A DNA stretch of 64,000 bases from Hyparrhenia diplandra (lineage: Eukaryota > Streptophyta > Magnoliopsida > Poales > Poaceae). The notes under the pieces were generated by a model. That model was not told the origin of the DNA. It saw only the letters and a program-made list of their open reading frames with translations, and ran no database searches. The stretch spans positions 310,001 through 374,000 of the forward strand of contig JADLZK010009251.1 of NCBI GenBank assembly GCA_015847255.1, in the 5' to 3' direction. Made by a program: the position numbers and the translations under genes. Every line of letters starts with the position of its first letter. Within the stretch, counting starts at the first letter, position 1. Below, in pieces: positions 24,179-36,483 of the stretch.

Positions 24179-25528
24179 TAATGTTATTATTAGGAATAAA
24201 ACAAGACATGTGACATGTGACACATGCCGCGCTCTCATCTCTTTCCCTTTCTTTTTGACCCAACTGCGGCGGCACCCTACTACCCTACCTCAAATCGAGC
24301 TTGCTCGTAGCAGAACCTTTGAATTGTGCTTCCTCCCTGGCCTGCACCTCTTCTTCCTCTCCTCCACTCGCGGACTTAGCCGTGAGGGATGCTAGGTGAT
24401 GAACTTGGAGAACCAAATATATCCATGGATGCATTCAAAATCTAAAGAGAGCCTCATGAACACCACCACTCAAATTGGCTATTTGAGGTTGCTACAGCTC
24501 AACGAAAGCTTCATAAATGTATTTGGAGTTCTCTGCCACACAAGTGAAGATATGCAATATCAAGACAATTAGAACAAGATTAAAGAATTATTGTTAGTTT
24601 AAGCCTAGCGTGAATCATGATAGATGATTTATCTTAGATCTGGGATAGGTGAGCAAAAAACACTTATCATATTTGGTGTTTGCTAGCAACGAGATGGTCC
24701 AATCAGGTTTGTTTTTTGAACGGAAATACATCAGGCGAAGCACCTACTGTAGCATTTGTTAAAAAATAAAAACAGTGCACAAAAAGGAAGTGCGATTATA
24801 AAGAACCAACCAGCCGGAGGGCTGAGGTAGCCACAACAGGGAGCAAACCGCAGGCCAAAAAGCCAAGAGCCTAAGAAAGATCTAAACAAAGGGGAAAAAA
24901 AGGTTGCATGTTTGTCCTCCTCGCTCTAAAAGCTTCAAGTTTGGCAAAACAGCTAAATACTCACATAATGAAGACAATGAGGAGACCCACCAACATGCAG
25001 GGAGGTTTAACAGCAAGTTCACCAAAACCTTCATCCTCGGCATCACACACTACCAAAAGACTGAACAGAACCTGAAAAATAGCAAGCACTTTGTTTCCAT
25101 CCAAACATACCAGAATGCAGAGATATGGGGGTAGTAGTGGTACCGTAGCATTATTGAGGATTTTCATTATTACATGGAGAGACAGAATTATTGAGGACTG
25201 ACATAAAAACATTCTCAGAATATTCAGTCATATCAATACAACAATAGACTTCCTTTTTATTCAGCATTTTGTAAGAAGCAACATAAAGTCAAATGTTAAT
25301 AGCACAAGATTACATGTACATAAATTTGTCATCATATCACAACCATCACAAGTTGAGGCACACAAAATGAACCAGACAGTTTGTGATGATATTTCTAACA
25401 GTAACAAAACTCAAAAAGAAACATCTTCAGAACTAGCAAAAATACCAATTGTACACTCAGATCCAAAGTGTATGTTTCTCTACAGAATGCTATTTCTGGT
25501 TATTGATCTCTTCAAAGTACCATTGAAG
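24179..25528. other. Intergenic stretch between Stowaway element and IscA-like gene
   Basis: No convincing coding sequence. 24700-24900 looks like a degenerate retroposon end (A-rich with a tail at 24890-24901), unclassified. The last few hundred bases before 25529 probably include the 3' UTR of the minus-strand IscA-like gene. Confidence 0.4.
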
Positions 25529-28500
25529 CTACTTCACCATGAAAGAACTCTTGCAGCTGCAGCCCCCAACAGCACTAGGATTTGTTGAAACCTGCATATC
25601 GTAAAGGCAGGTATAAATCACAACAGAACTCAAGAATAAAGATGTTCTCAAGTTGAGCAACAGCCAGGATAGTTGTGTAGCATGAAATGAAGCTAACAAA
25701 AATAGCACGGTATACAAGTTCAAGGACCATTTGTCCAGTGGCCCAATGCCCTGAACCCACTCCTCCATAGACCATAATCCATCCACTACCCCGAAAACAA
25801 AAAAAACATGTGAACATACCAAAAAGTTCAGCTTTTACAGCAATGAGAAGTACATGAATCATGTATGCAGGGGAAAGTGAGACGCAAACATTAAAGCCTA
25901 ATAGATGAAACATCTCATTCATTTTAGAACTTCAACATGACAGACTTCAAGGCTAAAAATTAAGGCTCTGGCAATAGGTAGTTTAAAAGTCTAGTTCCAG
26001 AACTTTCATCAACATCTCAGCACATAAACTATTTCAATGACACTATTTTCATGCAGATGCTACCTACGACTGGGAAAACCACTATCACAATGAACCAAGC
26101 CATACACTACAGCATGTAGCCATTTTTGTACTGAGGAAATAACGAACTCTTCATCCTTTCAGCCTGTCTTAAACACAGTCAGTCCCCCAAAAACAAACGT
26201 GTGTATCTGTATCAGTTGCAGTATGGTAAGCCGTGTGTATCTGTATCAGTTGCAGTATGGTAAGCCTCTGTTGTGAACTCTGGTTCATTTGGGGTCAACA
26301 CAGCATGTGGAGTCAGCTGCTAGAGGAGAGATTAGATTATGAACTCAAAAGGCTTAAATTAATGATTTCAATTAGGATACAGGGTGTGTTTCTATAGAGC
26401 CCACTGACACAACCCTAACAACCCATAAAGTAATTTGGCAGCTTAATTAGTCATCCTAACAAATCTGATCCATTGCCACATGGGTTGCCCATGCACCTCT
26501 TCTGTGACTGGCTGGCTCATTGGCCTCTGTTGAGGCCCATAACAGCCATGGAAACATATTCATGGATAAGGCCTAGCCCAGAAATGGTTGCATTAGCCCC
26601 ACTACACCTGTCAAGCTTTCTTGTCCTACCTCTGTCATGTGGAGCACCATTACTCCCTAGATGGTGCCAGCAGCAGCAATATTGCAGAGATCAGCATGAA
26701 TGGTGCCAGCAGCAGCAGCATTCCAGAGATCAGCATGAAGGCAAGAGTTAAGCCAAGTTTTAAATAGCGGACTATGGCAAATAGCGGCATATTTTTTCTA
26801 GGGGCTATAAAGCTATAGCGGAGCTATGCCAGATAGCGGTTTATAAGAAAAACTATGAAAAAACTCCAATAATTGATTCCAAAACAAGGCAAATATGATA
26901 TTTGATGAACACAAATACGTTTACAAGGCTCTACAAGTCTAAATAACATTACCAAATACCAATATGACATTATAACATGTTCATAAAAATTTAATCGTCC
27001 AAAATACCAAATTAGTAGCAAATGAAATACGAAATAGCGGTAAATAGCGGTGCTATAGCGGTAAATAGCAGCAAGTATCTGTAAATAGCAGTGCTATAGC
27101 GGAAATACGAATAGCTTAGCGCGGCGAGTCTTTCCCGCAGCTATAGCGGCGCTATAGCGGAGCTATAGCCCGCTATTTTAAACAGGGGAGTTAAGAGGAT
27201 TAAAGAGGGCAAGAATTAGGGGATTTATGGAGTTTATTTCCTTTTATTTAGCAGGCCAAGTGCCTATATATTCCATGTACTCAGTCCTCGTATGGATTAG
27301 GCAATAGAACAAACCAATTTCCCTAATCTCCCTCATTTCTCTTAATCTCACCTCTTCAACATTGAGCTCAGGGAAGAATCCCTGCGCCATTCCAGTCCAA
27401 GATACAAACTCCGTGAGCCGCCGACCAACTAACTTGGGCACCAACGCCCTGGACACCCTCCCTATCCCAATTCTGCAGTTATCAAACGGAGGTCCGTCCT
27501 CAGGAAAAATGGGAATAGGAAATGGAGCAGGAAGCAGCAGAATTGACTGATGACTGGTGGGAGGTTGAGCCAGTGAGGGCCAGGTGGCCAGCAATGGCCA
27601 AATTGACTATTAAAAACTAAATCACACCCCATGTATCTCCTAGTATATGTCAAGAAAGATAGGCGAGGCCCTTGGCATTAAACTATGGCTGACTGGATGC
27701 CAAATTGTCGCAAGGCAAGGACAAGCCACGCCAACTAAGGAAGAACCTTTAAGATTAAACATATTTTGATCTACTTGGTCTAGTATGCAGAAAAACATAT
27801 GAACTAAGATACCCTTGATAAAACATTCCAACTAAAGAAATGAAAGCCAAAGATCAAACTAACCACAAATGCAGAACGTATAAGTTCCTCCTCATAATCC
27901 ACAGTGGCACCTTTTACAAAGTCATATGAGATGTCATCCACGACCAGTTTAACACCATCAGTCTCAAAAACCCTACAAGTAAATTATACAATTATTGAGG
28001 AAACGAGAAAGGAAAACCACGAGCCAAACTGCAACACACAATAAATTCACAGGCTCCAAAATGAAAAAAAAAAAAAAAACCTAGAAAACTAATCAAATAA
28101 ACAACTCACCTGTCATCTGGGTTTTTCTTGTCATCAAGAGCGAAAGAATATTGGAACCCAGAACATCCACCAGCTTCAACACTTATGCGCAGCATTTTAC
28201 CTTCAGCAGATGGTTCTTTGGCATGCAATTCTTTTTAATCTCTGCAAAGTGTTAAATTGCTGAGTACAACATAAAAAATAATAAAAGGGACAGTACGGAA
28301 GGAATGTTCACTGCAGCTTCTTCCCAAGAAGAACATGTCATAAGTCAGCTTGGCACCCAGCAAAGAGCATTCCTAATTTGTCATAAAGTTATTCATATAA
28401 ATGGAGAGTTCAAATTTAGCAATCCACAACTCATTTCATCACGCCACATGAATCATGTTTCTAGGATACGATTCAGTACGAGGTTAGCATGATCGAAAAC

Positions 28501-28952
28501 AATTTTCTTATGTTGGATTCATTCAGAACTATATATAAACCTTATAAGTATTTCTAGCTGACCCAATCGGAACCAATTTAAGCTAGCACAAAAAAAAAAG
28601 CATATACTCCATAGGAGGATAGAGTCTACTGGGAAGAGGAAACCCTGTCTAGAATTGCCGATTGCTACCACAAATCAATCCTAACTAAAACAGAAAAACA
28701 AACCAGAATAGCCTACGGATTTGGAACATTGCAGAGGAACTACCTACTACTAGGTAATAGGAGGGATGTACGTACCCGCACGCAACCCTCCGTCATGCGC
28801 ACGGCCTGGGCCTCCGCAGGCGACTGCGAAGCCCTCTCGGTGGCGGCGGTGGACGGGGAAGCGGATGAGAGCAAGCGGTGGTTAGCGCGGACGCGTCCTC
28901 CGGCCAGTTCTGCGAGGCGGCGTAGCAGCGGCCGCGACGACGACGACGCCAT
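25529..28952 (-). CDS. Mitochondrial-type IscA/HesB iron-sulfur cluster assembly protein, four exons; one-base frameshift in exon 2
   Basis: Exons on the minus strand: 28952-28776 (59 codons, Arg/Ser-rich N-terminus like a mitochondrial presequence), 28241-28110, 27972-27864 and 25591-25529. All introns are GT-AG. The A-type carrier family matures [4Fe-4S] proteins through three conserved Cys, seen here in GGCSGFQYSF (exon 2) and the C-terminal GGCSCKSSFMVK (exon 4). Exon 3 encodes VKLVVDDISYDFVKGATVDY. Exon 2 starts AGATTA followed by five A, where the reading frame from exon 1 needs four. It is 132 nt instead of 131, shifting the protein and ending it at TGA within the exon. No alternative acceptor restores the frame. 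Intron 3 is about 2.3 kb and holds a hAT MITE and two short tandem repeats. Element B is inserted about 0.5 kb upstream. Confidence 0.85.
26199..26266. repeat. Two-copy 34-bp tandem repeat
   Basis: Unit GTGTGTATCTGTATCAGTTG continuing CAGTATGGTAAGCC, repeated exactly twice (26199-26232 and 26233-26266), in intron 3 of the IscA-like gene. Confidence 0.9.
26661..26740. repeat. Two-copy imperfect ~40-bp tandem repeat
   Basis: GGTGCCAGCAGCAGCA followed by AGAGATCAGCATGAA occurs twice with small changes, just left of the hAT MITE. Confidence 0.75.
26753..27187. mobile_element. hAT-type MITE with iterated TATAGCGG motifs
   Basis: An 8-bp target duplication GAGTTAAG lies at 26745-26752 and 27188-27195. 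Terminal inverted repeats pair CCAAGTTTTAAATAGCGG with CCCTGTTTAAAATAGCGG. The element is 435 bp and non-coding. It repeats the motif CTATAGCGG or AAATAGCGG more than ten times in its subterminal parts, a layout typical of hAT transposase-binding regions. It sits in intron 3 of the IscA-like gene. Confidence 0.85.
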
Positions 28953-29169
28953 CGCCGCTGCCGACGCGGCGGCGGCGACGTAAGCGGTGGCGCGATGAGA
29001 AACGAGGGGAATCGAGTTTGGCTTTGGGCCGGATCGATCTGAGAGTATGAGCAGTGGGGCCCATTCGATATGAGGCAGGCCCGTTCCAAACTTGCCCCAA
29101 ACTTGCCTTGCTTGGCTTTGCTATGGTTCCGGTGCCCGAGTGGTGAGGACAACTGAGAACCGAGTTGTA

Positions 29170-29172
<3 letters not shown>

Positions 29173-29201
<29 letters not shown>

Positions 29202-29209
29202 GAGCAAAA
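29173..29209 (-). mobile_element. Minimal retroposed insertion, essentially a poly(A) tail
   Basis: A run of 29 T followed by GAGCAAAA is flanked by a perfect 16-bp duplication GAACCGAGTTGTACTC (29157-29172 and 29210-29225). On the minus strand this is TTTTGCTC plus A29. It fits an extremely 5'-truncated LINE or SINE copy. Confidence 0.7.
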
Positions 29210-29449
29210 GAACCGAGTTGTACTCGGGTGGTTAGCACGGCTGTGTTATGCGCCGACCACATGGAGGTGGGCCGATCCAAAGAAAGGCCCGCCCCGGCGC
29301 TTCTTCCCCTCCCTCTTCCTTCGTCTTCCTCACGCCGTCGCCCTCCTTGCGCCCACTCCCCCCGCCGTTGCCCCGCGCCCGCGGGCGCCCTTCTTCCCAC
29401 TTCCCCATCTCTTCTCGGCGCCGCCACCGTCGCCGCCATGGACGACCTC

Positions 29450-31184
29450 TGTTGACGGTCACTAACGACACATTTTTAACGTCAACATTCTACCAATAAG
29501 GGGGTGGAACTATACCTTACTACACACATATACATTTATTATTGACATATTTCCACTTGTAGTGTCCAAATTATTATTATGCAGATTTATATAAGAAATA
29601 AGTGGAAAATACACCAAAAGGCGCCCCCGAAAGCGCATTCCCGAGAACATCAAGCCCAAGGGAGAAATGGACCAAACACGCAGAATCGGGCCGAGCAAAC
29701 ATCGCCACACAACTTTTCAAGCCCAAACACGCCCGCCTGCCAAGGCCCGGCCCGAACCGAAGCCCAGAGACAGTGCTGTGGCGCACCACTGTGCGCTCGC
29801 ACCCATCCCGAGGCGGTTCAGGCCTGTGTTTGGCGAGGCGGTTTGTTACCTTCCAAAACCGGGCGTTGCCGACGTTGGTTGGTCGGTTTAGCAAACTAGA
29901 AGGTGTTCCCAGTGTCGGTTTTGGCTCCTTCCATATGGGGAGGGACATTTTCCAATGAGCCCCCTCTCCTCTACCTATAAAAGGAGGCCATCTCCCACCA
30001 TTGTAACACACACCACACAATGTAGCCTCTCTTCTTCTTCTTCTTCTTCTTCTTCTTCTTCTTCTTTCTTCTTCTTCTTAATTTGTACTTAGGAGGAGTT
30101 TGGCAAGGATTAATAAATGAGAGCAAGACATTTTGGAGCTATTCGGTATGATCAATTTAGAGTTCTTCATCTTGTTCTTGTTCTCTACTTATCAATATAG
30201 TCATGTTCTTGAATTAGAGCAAAGTCCTTATGACATAATCTTGATTGATGAACTAGTATATAGTTTCTATATCATGATCTTGTCTTATGGAACATCGTGC
30301 TTAATTTATCATACATACATGTTTAGACTAAGAGCTAGATCGATATGATGAGTTCTACCTAGAGTTAGACTTGGTTGATGTTGGGTTGCGGGATTGATAG
30401 TCGTTCCTTCGGGCGGTGCTCCGGTAGAAGGACCCCCGGGGCCGGGTAAGCCTTGTATACACGCCAAAGTAATAATCACTAGTGTAGACGTGGTGTCTAG
30501 ACTAAGGGTTTTCTATCTTTTGTGGCGCATCCCACGGTTGAGGGGGTAGGCGGCGGGTTGTGACAAACCTTGTCCATCCCTTGTAATCCCCCCACGTTCG
30601 GGGTGTGGCTAGATTGCAATTGCTTGGGACACCGTCCTTTGGGCGTGGGCCGGTGCCCGAAGTAATTCAGCAGAGACCTTGGCTTTCTTGAACTAGAATC
30701 TCTAACAAGAAAAAACATGTGTGTATCTGCTATCTTAGCATGACTATCTAGGATATGCCTACTCCATGTTAGACTTATTCTTTTATTCAATCTTTTTACC
30801 TTTATTCTTGAGATTGACTTGAGTGTGTGTGTCAAGTTATCCTACTACCTAATCTATTTTATCCCTATTATGAACATTGGTCTATTATACATTCGTGTTA
30901 TCTTGACCATGTCCAAATTAGAGACTTTTACACCATGCCTTCCTTTGGAAAAAAAAATATAAATAACGATACCCCGAATACTTTCGGGTGAAATGCTACA
31001 ATGATAGATCCCGGTGCGCTTTGCGGATGAATATCTTGTTTGGCAAGATCTATCACCGTTGATAATCCCATTCGATCACCGCACGGTGGTTTCACTTGGG
31101 AATGTCAACGGCGCATTTTCGGGCGCCGTTATTAGAGATGGGTTCTAAACTTGTTTCTAGTGATTGCGCTTAAGAAATGCAACA
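29450..31184 (+). repeat. 5' LTR of element B
   Basis: TG...CA ends, TATA box at 29976-29983, and a CTT microsatellite at 30031-30080 just downstream of it. Confidence 0.9.
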
Positions 31185-33883
31185 AGCATTTCTCGCGCCG
31201 TTGTCTGGGAAGGCGTTGGTTAAAGGGATGATCTATTAGGACGTGTTCCCGATAATATGCTTGTGTAGTGATCTTTGTTCATCTTAGGTTTATCTAAAAA
31301 AAAATCTTTTTAAAAAAAAATCTTAAAAAAAAATCTTATAAATAAAAAGCAAGGATATGTTATCAAGTTAGTATGCACCTCGGGTATTCTTGTCGCTAAC
31401 CATTTGGTGAAGACTAAGAAGAACAAAGGAGCACGCGACGCTTGAAAACATGGGGCTACATCAAGAAAAAACTTTGATGCTCTTGGGCGGAGGAACGCAC
31501 TCAAAAGGAGACCCTTACCTTGCACACTCGACTTTTTCATGAAAGTCCAAGTGTGAGAGGGAGGACGGTGATAATATCAAGTTCCACGTACAAGGGGATC
31601 ATAAAAAAAAAGTGAAAGAAGTGAAAAAAAAAAAAAAAAAAAAAGAGAGAGATAAATAAGAGATTAGCCTCCCCTTGCTATATAAAAAAAAAGAGATATA
31701 TATATATATAAAAAAGAGAAGTACTAAAAAAAAAGTGTTGCAGAAAAAAAAAAAAAAAAAAAAAAAAAAAGAAGCGAGAAAGAAATAAGAGGAGAGAGGA
31801 GGAAGGTTGGCCCCATATGGCCAAAATAAACAATGAAGGCACTCGACTCCACCCGGCATTGCTTCCATGTAAGCAAGAAGGGATCTTTTCTCTCCCAAGA
31901 CCTTTGCTTACCGAGTGAGTTTGGTCCGCCTCCTCTACTCCGGTGTGAGGAAGTCATTACCAAATCAAGATCATCACGTTACCGATGCAAAGAATTATGA
32001 ACTCTATCCTCAAGTCGCCGGTCAAGTACACTCGTGTACGCAAAGGTCCAATAAAAAAAAAAAAAAAAAAAAAAAAAAGAAGGTAAAGGAGGAACATCCT
32101 CCTTTACACCTTTTGTGACCACTAAGGCCCATGGTCCACATACACTACCCTGTGTGTATCACCTAAGCCTTTGTGGCCCGCCCGAGATGGATCATCAAGC
32201 TACCACCGCGGGAGTTTCAACATCTTGCCTTCATGCGTGGTTGGTACACACACACACTCAGTGCACGCAAAGGTAATAATTCACCAATTCTTTTTACTCA
32301 TACTTATCTCCATATATATATATATATATATAAAAATTATTTCATCATGGAGATAAAACAAGGCTAGACTAATATTGCATCTTTATCTTAGCCTTGTTTG
32401 AGTATGAAAAGTTTGGTGAAGCTTTTATGTTCTCCCTTGATAATAAAATCCTAAAATAAAAATCTAAAAAAAAAAAAAAAAACGCTTTTTGCTCTTTTGC
32501 TCCTTCGCATATGCTTTGAATTTTGGTAATCACGGAGGATGGTAAGTCCACTCGTGAATCTACCATATACTAACCATGGGGAAAGTCAAAAAGCATGGGG
32601 GTGAAACCCCGGTCCGATGAGCATTGAGCTAGCTTGGGGAGGACCAAAAACATGGTAATGAGAACCTTTCGCTCTCATCCTTTTCCGTTACCATGCCAAA
32701 AAAAAAAAAAAAAAAAAAAGAAAAGAAAAAAAAATATTTTTATAAAAAATAATAATAATAATAATAACAATAGTAAAAATCTTGTTCACCTTTCGAAGTC
32801 TTCACCTCCTTTGGATGAATCTTGTTTATCAATTCATGCTTCCTTTTTTCTATACTAGCATGTTATGGTTTGGGAGTGGTGATCATTCATATGGTGATCA
32901 TACTTTCATAGACTTTTTGAATTGAGCATGGTGCTTAGGTCAAAAAGTCTACCCTAATCGATTAGACATGGAGTCGAGTTTGATTATTGAACCAAAGTCG
33001 CCAATGTAGAATTTGGTAGACCATATGGACTAACCCCCAGGAATTTATCAACATCATGAGGGTAAGTCCAAGAGATGACAATGGAGATCAGAAGTTGTTT
33101 GGTGAACAAAAAAAAAAAAAAAAAAAAAAAAAATAATGATAATAATAAAATAAAAATAAATAAATAAAATAAAAAAAAAAAACCTTTGAAACCCCAAGAA
33201 TGGTTGTCCCGCTCTTCCAAGATCATCACAAGACAAGCTTGGGGAGTCTCCCTGGCACGCTCAAAAGACGATGTTAATCAAAGATCCATTTATAGCGTTC
33301 ACAAACTAGCAACATTCATAAACCGAAGGTAAGTCAAAAGCTAGTTTTGGGGAGGACTCCCCACAAAGGTAACTCGTATCTCACATTCCATTCGGTTATT
33401 TTCTTATCTTATATGAATGATGAGATATGAGAATAAAAAAAAAAAAAAAAAAGGGAAGAAAAGAGAGAGAGGAGACTTATTCCACTCCATATATATATAT
33501 GTGTTGTAGAAATGTTTAGTTCTACCCCTATTTGAAATGATGAATAGTTGCTCTGTCTTATGTTTTGCCACGTGCCTAGTTTATAATTCGAATTTCTCTA
33601 AAGTTTGGGTTTAGTGGCTAAGTCTAAAAACTCGTCCCTAAAAAAACGTGATTCATGTGGGTTGCATAGGCTCTATCTAGTCTAAGTTGTTGCCAAGTAT
33701 GATATGGTACAAATGGATTTGCTATGAGTTCGTCCAAAAAGAGAAACTTGACATCAGGGAATCTAATTTGAAAGAAAAGAGAAATGATATGGGCTATGCT
33801 AAAAAAAAAAAAAAAAAAAAAAAAGAAAAAAAAAGAGAGATGAAAAATGGACATGTGTCCGAGGGCTTAGCAGAGCCCACATC

Positions 33884-33917
<34 letters not shown>

Positions 33918-34355
33918 AAAAAAGGAAATAAAAAAGATAAAAGTCTAAATATATATATATATATATATATATAGCCCACCTCTCCAAAAAAAAAAAAATA
34001 TATATATATATATATATAGCAATAAAGCTCATACTTTCTCGAAAAACAAAATAGAACTTAAATAAATAAATCCCGGATGAGAAAGTTGATCAAAAGGATG
34101 AATGAAAAGTATTTACATTTATAACCGTTCTATCGGCAACCGCCCAAGGCTTTGAGAAAAGCTAAAAAAAACCCCGCTACGATGAAAGGTAATAAAGGGT
34201 GAGCAAAGGCATGCCATTTTATTCAAACTCTAGTAGAAAATCTTATTATAACCCCGGCACTTGAAAAACATAATCGGCATAGTAGCAACTCCCGATCAAC
34301 AACCAAGTACTTATCTTTTTGCTCGAGGACGCGCAAAGGGTAAGCTTGGGGAGTT
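31185..34355 (+). mobile_element. Internal region of element B, non-coding, A-tract-rich
   Basis: No retroelement protein motif in any frame. At least eight A runs of 15 or more bases (for example 31627-31645, 31743-31770, 33110-33133, 33886-33916) and (AT)n tracts at 32312-32331, 33946-33974 and 33998-34017 punctuate otherwise ordinary sequence. This is the same composition seen reversed in element A. Confidence 0.75.
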
Positions 34356-36105
34356 TGTTGACGGTCACTAACGACACATTTTTAACGTCAACATTCTACC
34401 AATAAGGGGGTGGAACTATAACTTACTACACACATATACATTTATTATTGACATATTTCCACTTGTAGTGTCCAAATTATTATTATGCAGATTTATATAA
34501 GAAATAAGTGGAAAATACACCAAAAGGCTCCTCCCGGAAAGCGCATTCCCCGAGAACATCAAGCCCAAGGGAGAAATGGACCAAACACGCAGAACCGGGC
34601 CGAGCAAACATCGCCACACAACTTTTCAAGCCCAAACACGCGCCCGTTTTGCCCAAGCCCGAAGCCCGAAGCAGAGACAGGGCAGCTAGCGCACCCACCC
34701 GGTGCGCTTCGCACCCATCCCGAGGCGGTTCAGGCCCGTGTTTGGCGAGGCGGTTTGTTACCTTCCAAAAACCGGCGTTGCCGACGTTGGTTGGTCGGTT
34801 TAGCAAACTAGGAAGGTGTTCCTGTGTCGGTTTTGGCTCCTTCCATATGGGGAGGGACATTTTCCAATGAGCCCCCTCTCCTCTACCTATAAAAGGAGGC
34901 CATCTCCCACCATTGTAACACACACCACACAATGTAGCCTCTCTCTTCTTCTTCTTCTTCTTCTTCCCCCTTTCTTCTTCTTCTTCTTTCTTCTTCTTCT
35001 TCTTTCTTCTTCTTCTTAGTTTGTACTTAGGAGGAGTTTGGCAAGGATTAATAAAGGAGAGCAAGACATTTTGGAGCTATTCGGTATGATCAATTTAGAG
35101 TTCTTCATCTTGTTCTTGTTCTCTACTTATCAATATAGTCATGTTCTTGAATTAGAGCAAAGTCCTTATGACATAATCTTGATTGATGAACTAGTATATA
35201 GTTTCTATATCATGATCTTGTCTTATGGAACATCGTGCTTAATTTATCATACATACATGTTTAGACCAAGAGCTAGATCGATATGATGAGTTCTACCTAG
35301 AGTTAGACTTGGTTGATGTTGGGTTACGGGATTGATAGTCGTTCCTTCGGGGCGGTGCTCTGGTAGAAGGACCCCGGGGATGGGTAAGCCTTGTATACAC
35401 GCCCGAGTAATAATCACTAGTGTAGACGTGGTGTCTAGACTAAGGGTTTTCTATCTTTGTGGCGCATCCCACGGTTGAGGGGGTAGGCGGCCGGGTTGTT
35501 GCCTTGTCCGTCCCTTGTAATCCCCCACGTTCGGGTGTGGCGCGATTGCAATTGCCGGACACCGTCCTTTGGGCGTGGGCGGTGCCCAAAGTAATTCAGC
35601 AGAGACCTTGGCTTTCTTGAACTAGAATCTCTAACAGTAAAACATGTGTGTATCTGCTATCTTAACATGACTATCTAGGATATGCCTACTCCATGTTAGA
35701 CTTATTCTTTTATTCAATCTTTTACCTTTATCCTTGAGATTGGCTTGAGTGTGTGTGTCAAGTTATCCTACTACCTAATCTATTTTATCCCTATTATGAA
35801 CATTGGTCTATTATACATTCGTGTTATCTTGACCATGTCCAAATTAGAGACTTTTACACCATGCCTTCCTTTGGGAAAAATATAAATAACGATACCCTGA
35901 ATACTTCCGGGTGAAATGCTACAATGATAGATCCGCGGCGCTATGGATGAATATCTTGTTTGGCAAGATCTATCACCGTTGATAATCCCGTTCAGATCAC
36001 CGACACGGTGGTTTCACTTGGGAATGTCAACGGCGCATTTCTGGCGCCGTTATTAGAGATGGGTTCTAAACATGTTTCTAGTGATTGCGCTTAAGAAATG
36101 CAACA
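34356..36105 (+). repeat. 3' LTR of element B
   Basis: Direct copy of 29450-31184 with TATA box at 34888-34895 and a longer, interrupted CTT tract (34946-35017). Confidence 0.9.
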
Positions 36106-36483
36106 ACCTCGACGCCCCCGCACCTACTCATACCCAGCCGGATGGGTCCGGCCCGCTCTCGGCGGCGGCCCCACCGCCTCGCCACCGCTGGGTTGAACCG
36201 CCACCGCCGTCGTGTCATAAACGCGCCAAGAGGTCGGCCGGGCGCATTCTACAGCCGGCGGCGAGGATGGAGGCAATGGGGGACCTCGTCGCCGCCCTCA
36301 GTTTCTCCACCTCGCCGGAACCCTAAAGCTAAGCCGGCCGCACTTTCGGTTCTCCACCTCGCGCCGTCCTCGCCTCGCCACCGCCGCCCGGCTACGGCGA
36401 GCCCCGCCTCCAACTCCGGCGTCGTCTCGCAAGCACAGCGGGCAAAGTGGGGCCGGGCGGGCCTTGGGCTGGCCCACCAAGGG

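Larger units (their letters stand above)
29450..36105 (+). mobile_element. Non-autonomous LTR retrotransposon B (gypsy-like), plus strand
   Basis: LTRs of 1735 bp (29450-31184) and 1750 bp (34356-36105) start TGTTGACGG and end TGCAACA. Target duplication ACCTC lies at 29445-29449 and 36106-36110. After the 5' LTR comes CGCGCCGTTGTCTGGGAAG, like the primer site of Tat/Athila-type gypsy elements. AAGCTTGGGGAGTT precedes the 3' LTR as purine tract. The 3.2-kb internal part has no gag or pol and is studded with A runs and AT microsatellites. The family is that of element A. LTR-LTR differences are mostly small indels. Confidence 0.9.
29438..36326 (+). pseudogene. Small GC-rich ORF split by element B
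   Basis: An ATG at 29438 begins MDDL, and the LTR retrotransposon starts directly after codon four. The frame resumes after the 3' copy of the ACCTC duplication as DAPAPTHTQPDGSGPL and runs to a stop at 36324-36326. Without the insertion the ORF would have about 77 codons, Pro/Ala/Arg-rich, with no domain I recognise. It lies head-to-head with the IscA-like gene, about 485 bp between starts. It may be the first exon of a host gene or part of a small inverted-repeat element. Confidence 0.45.
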
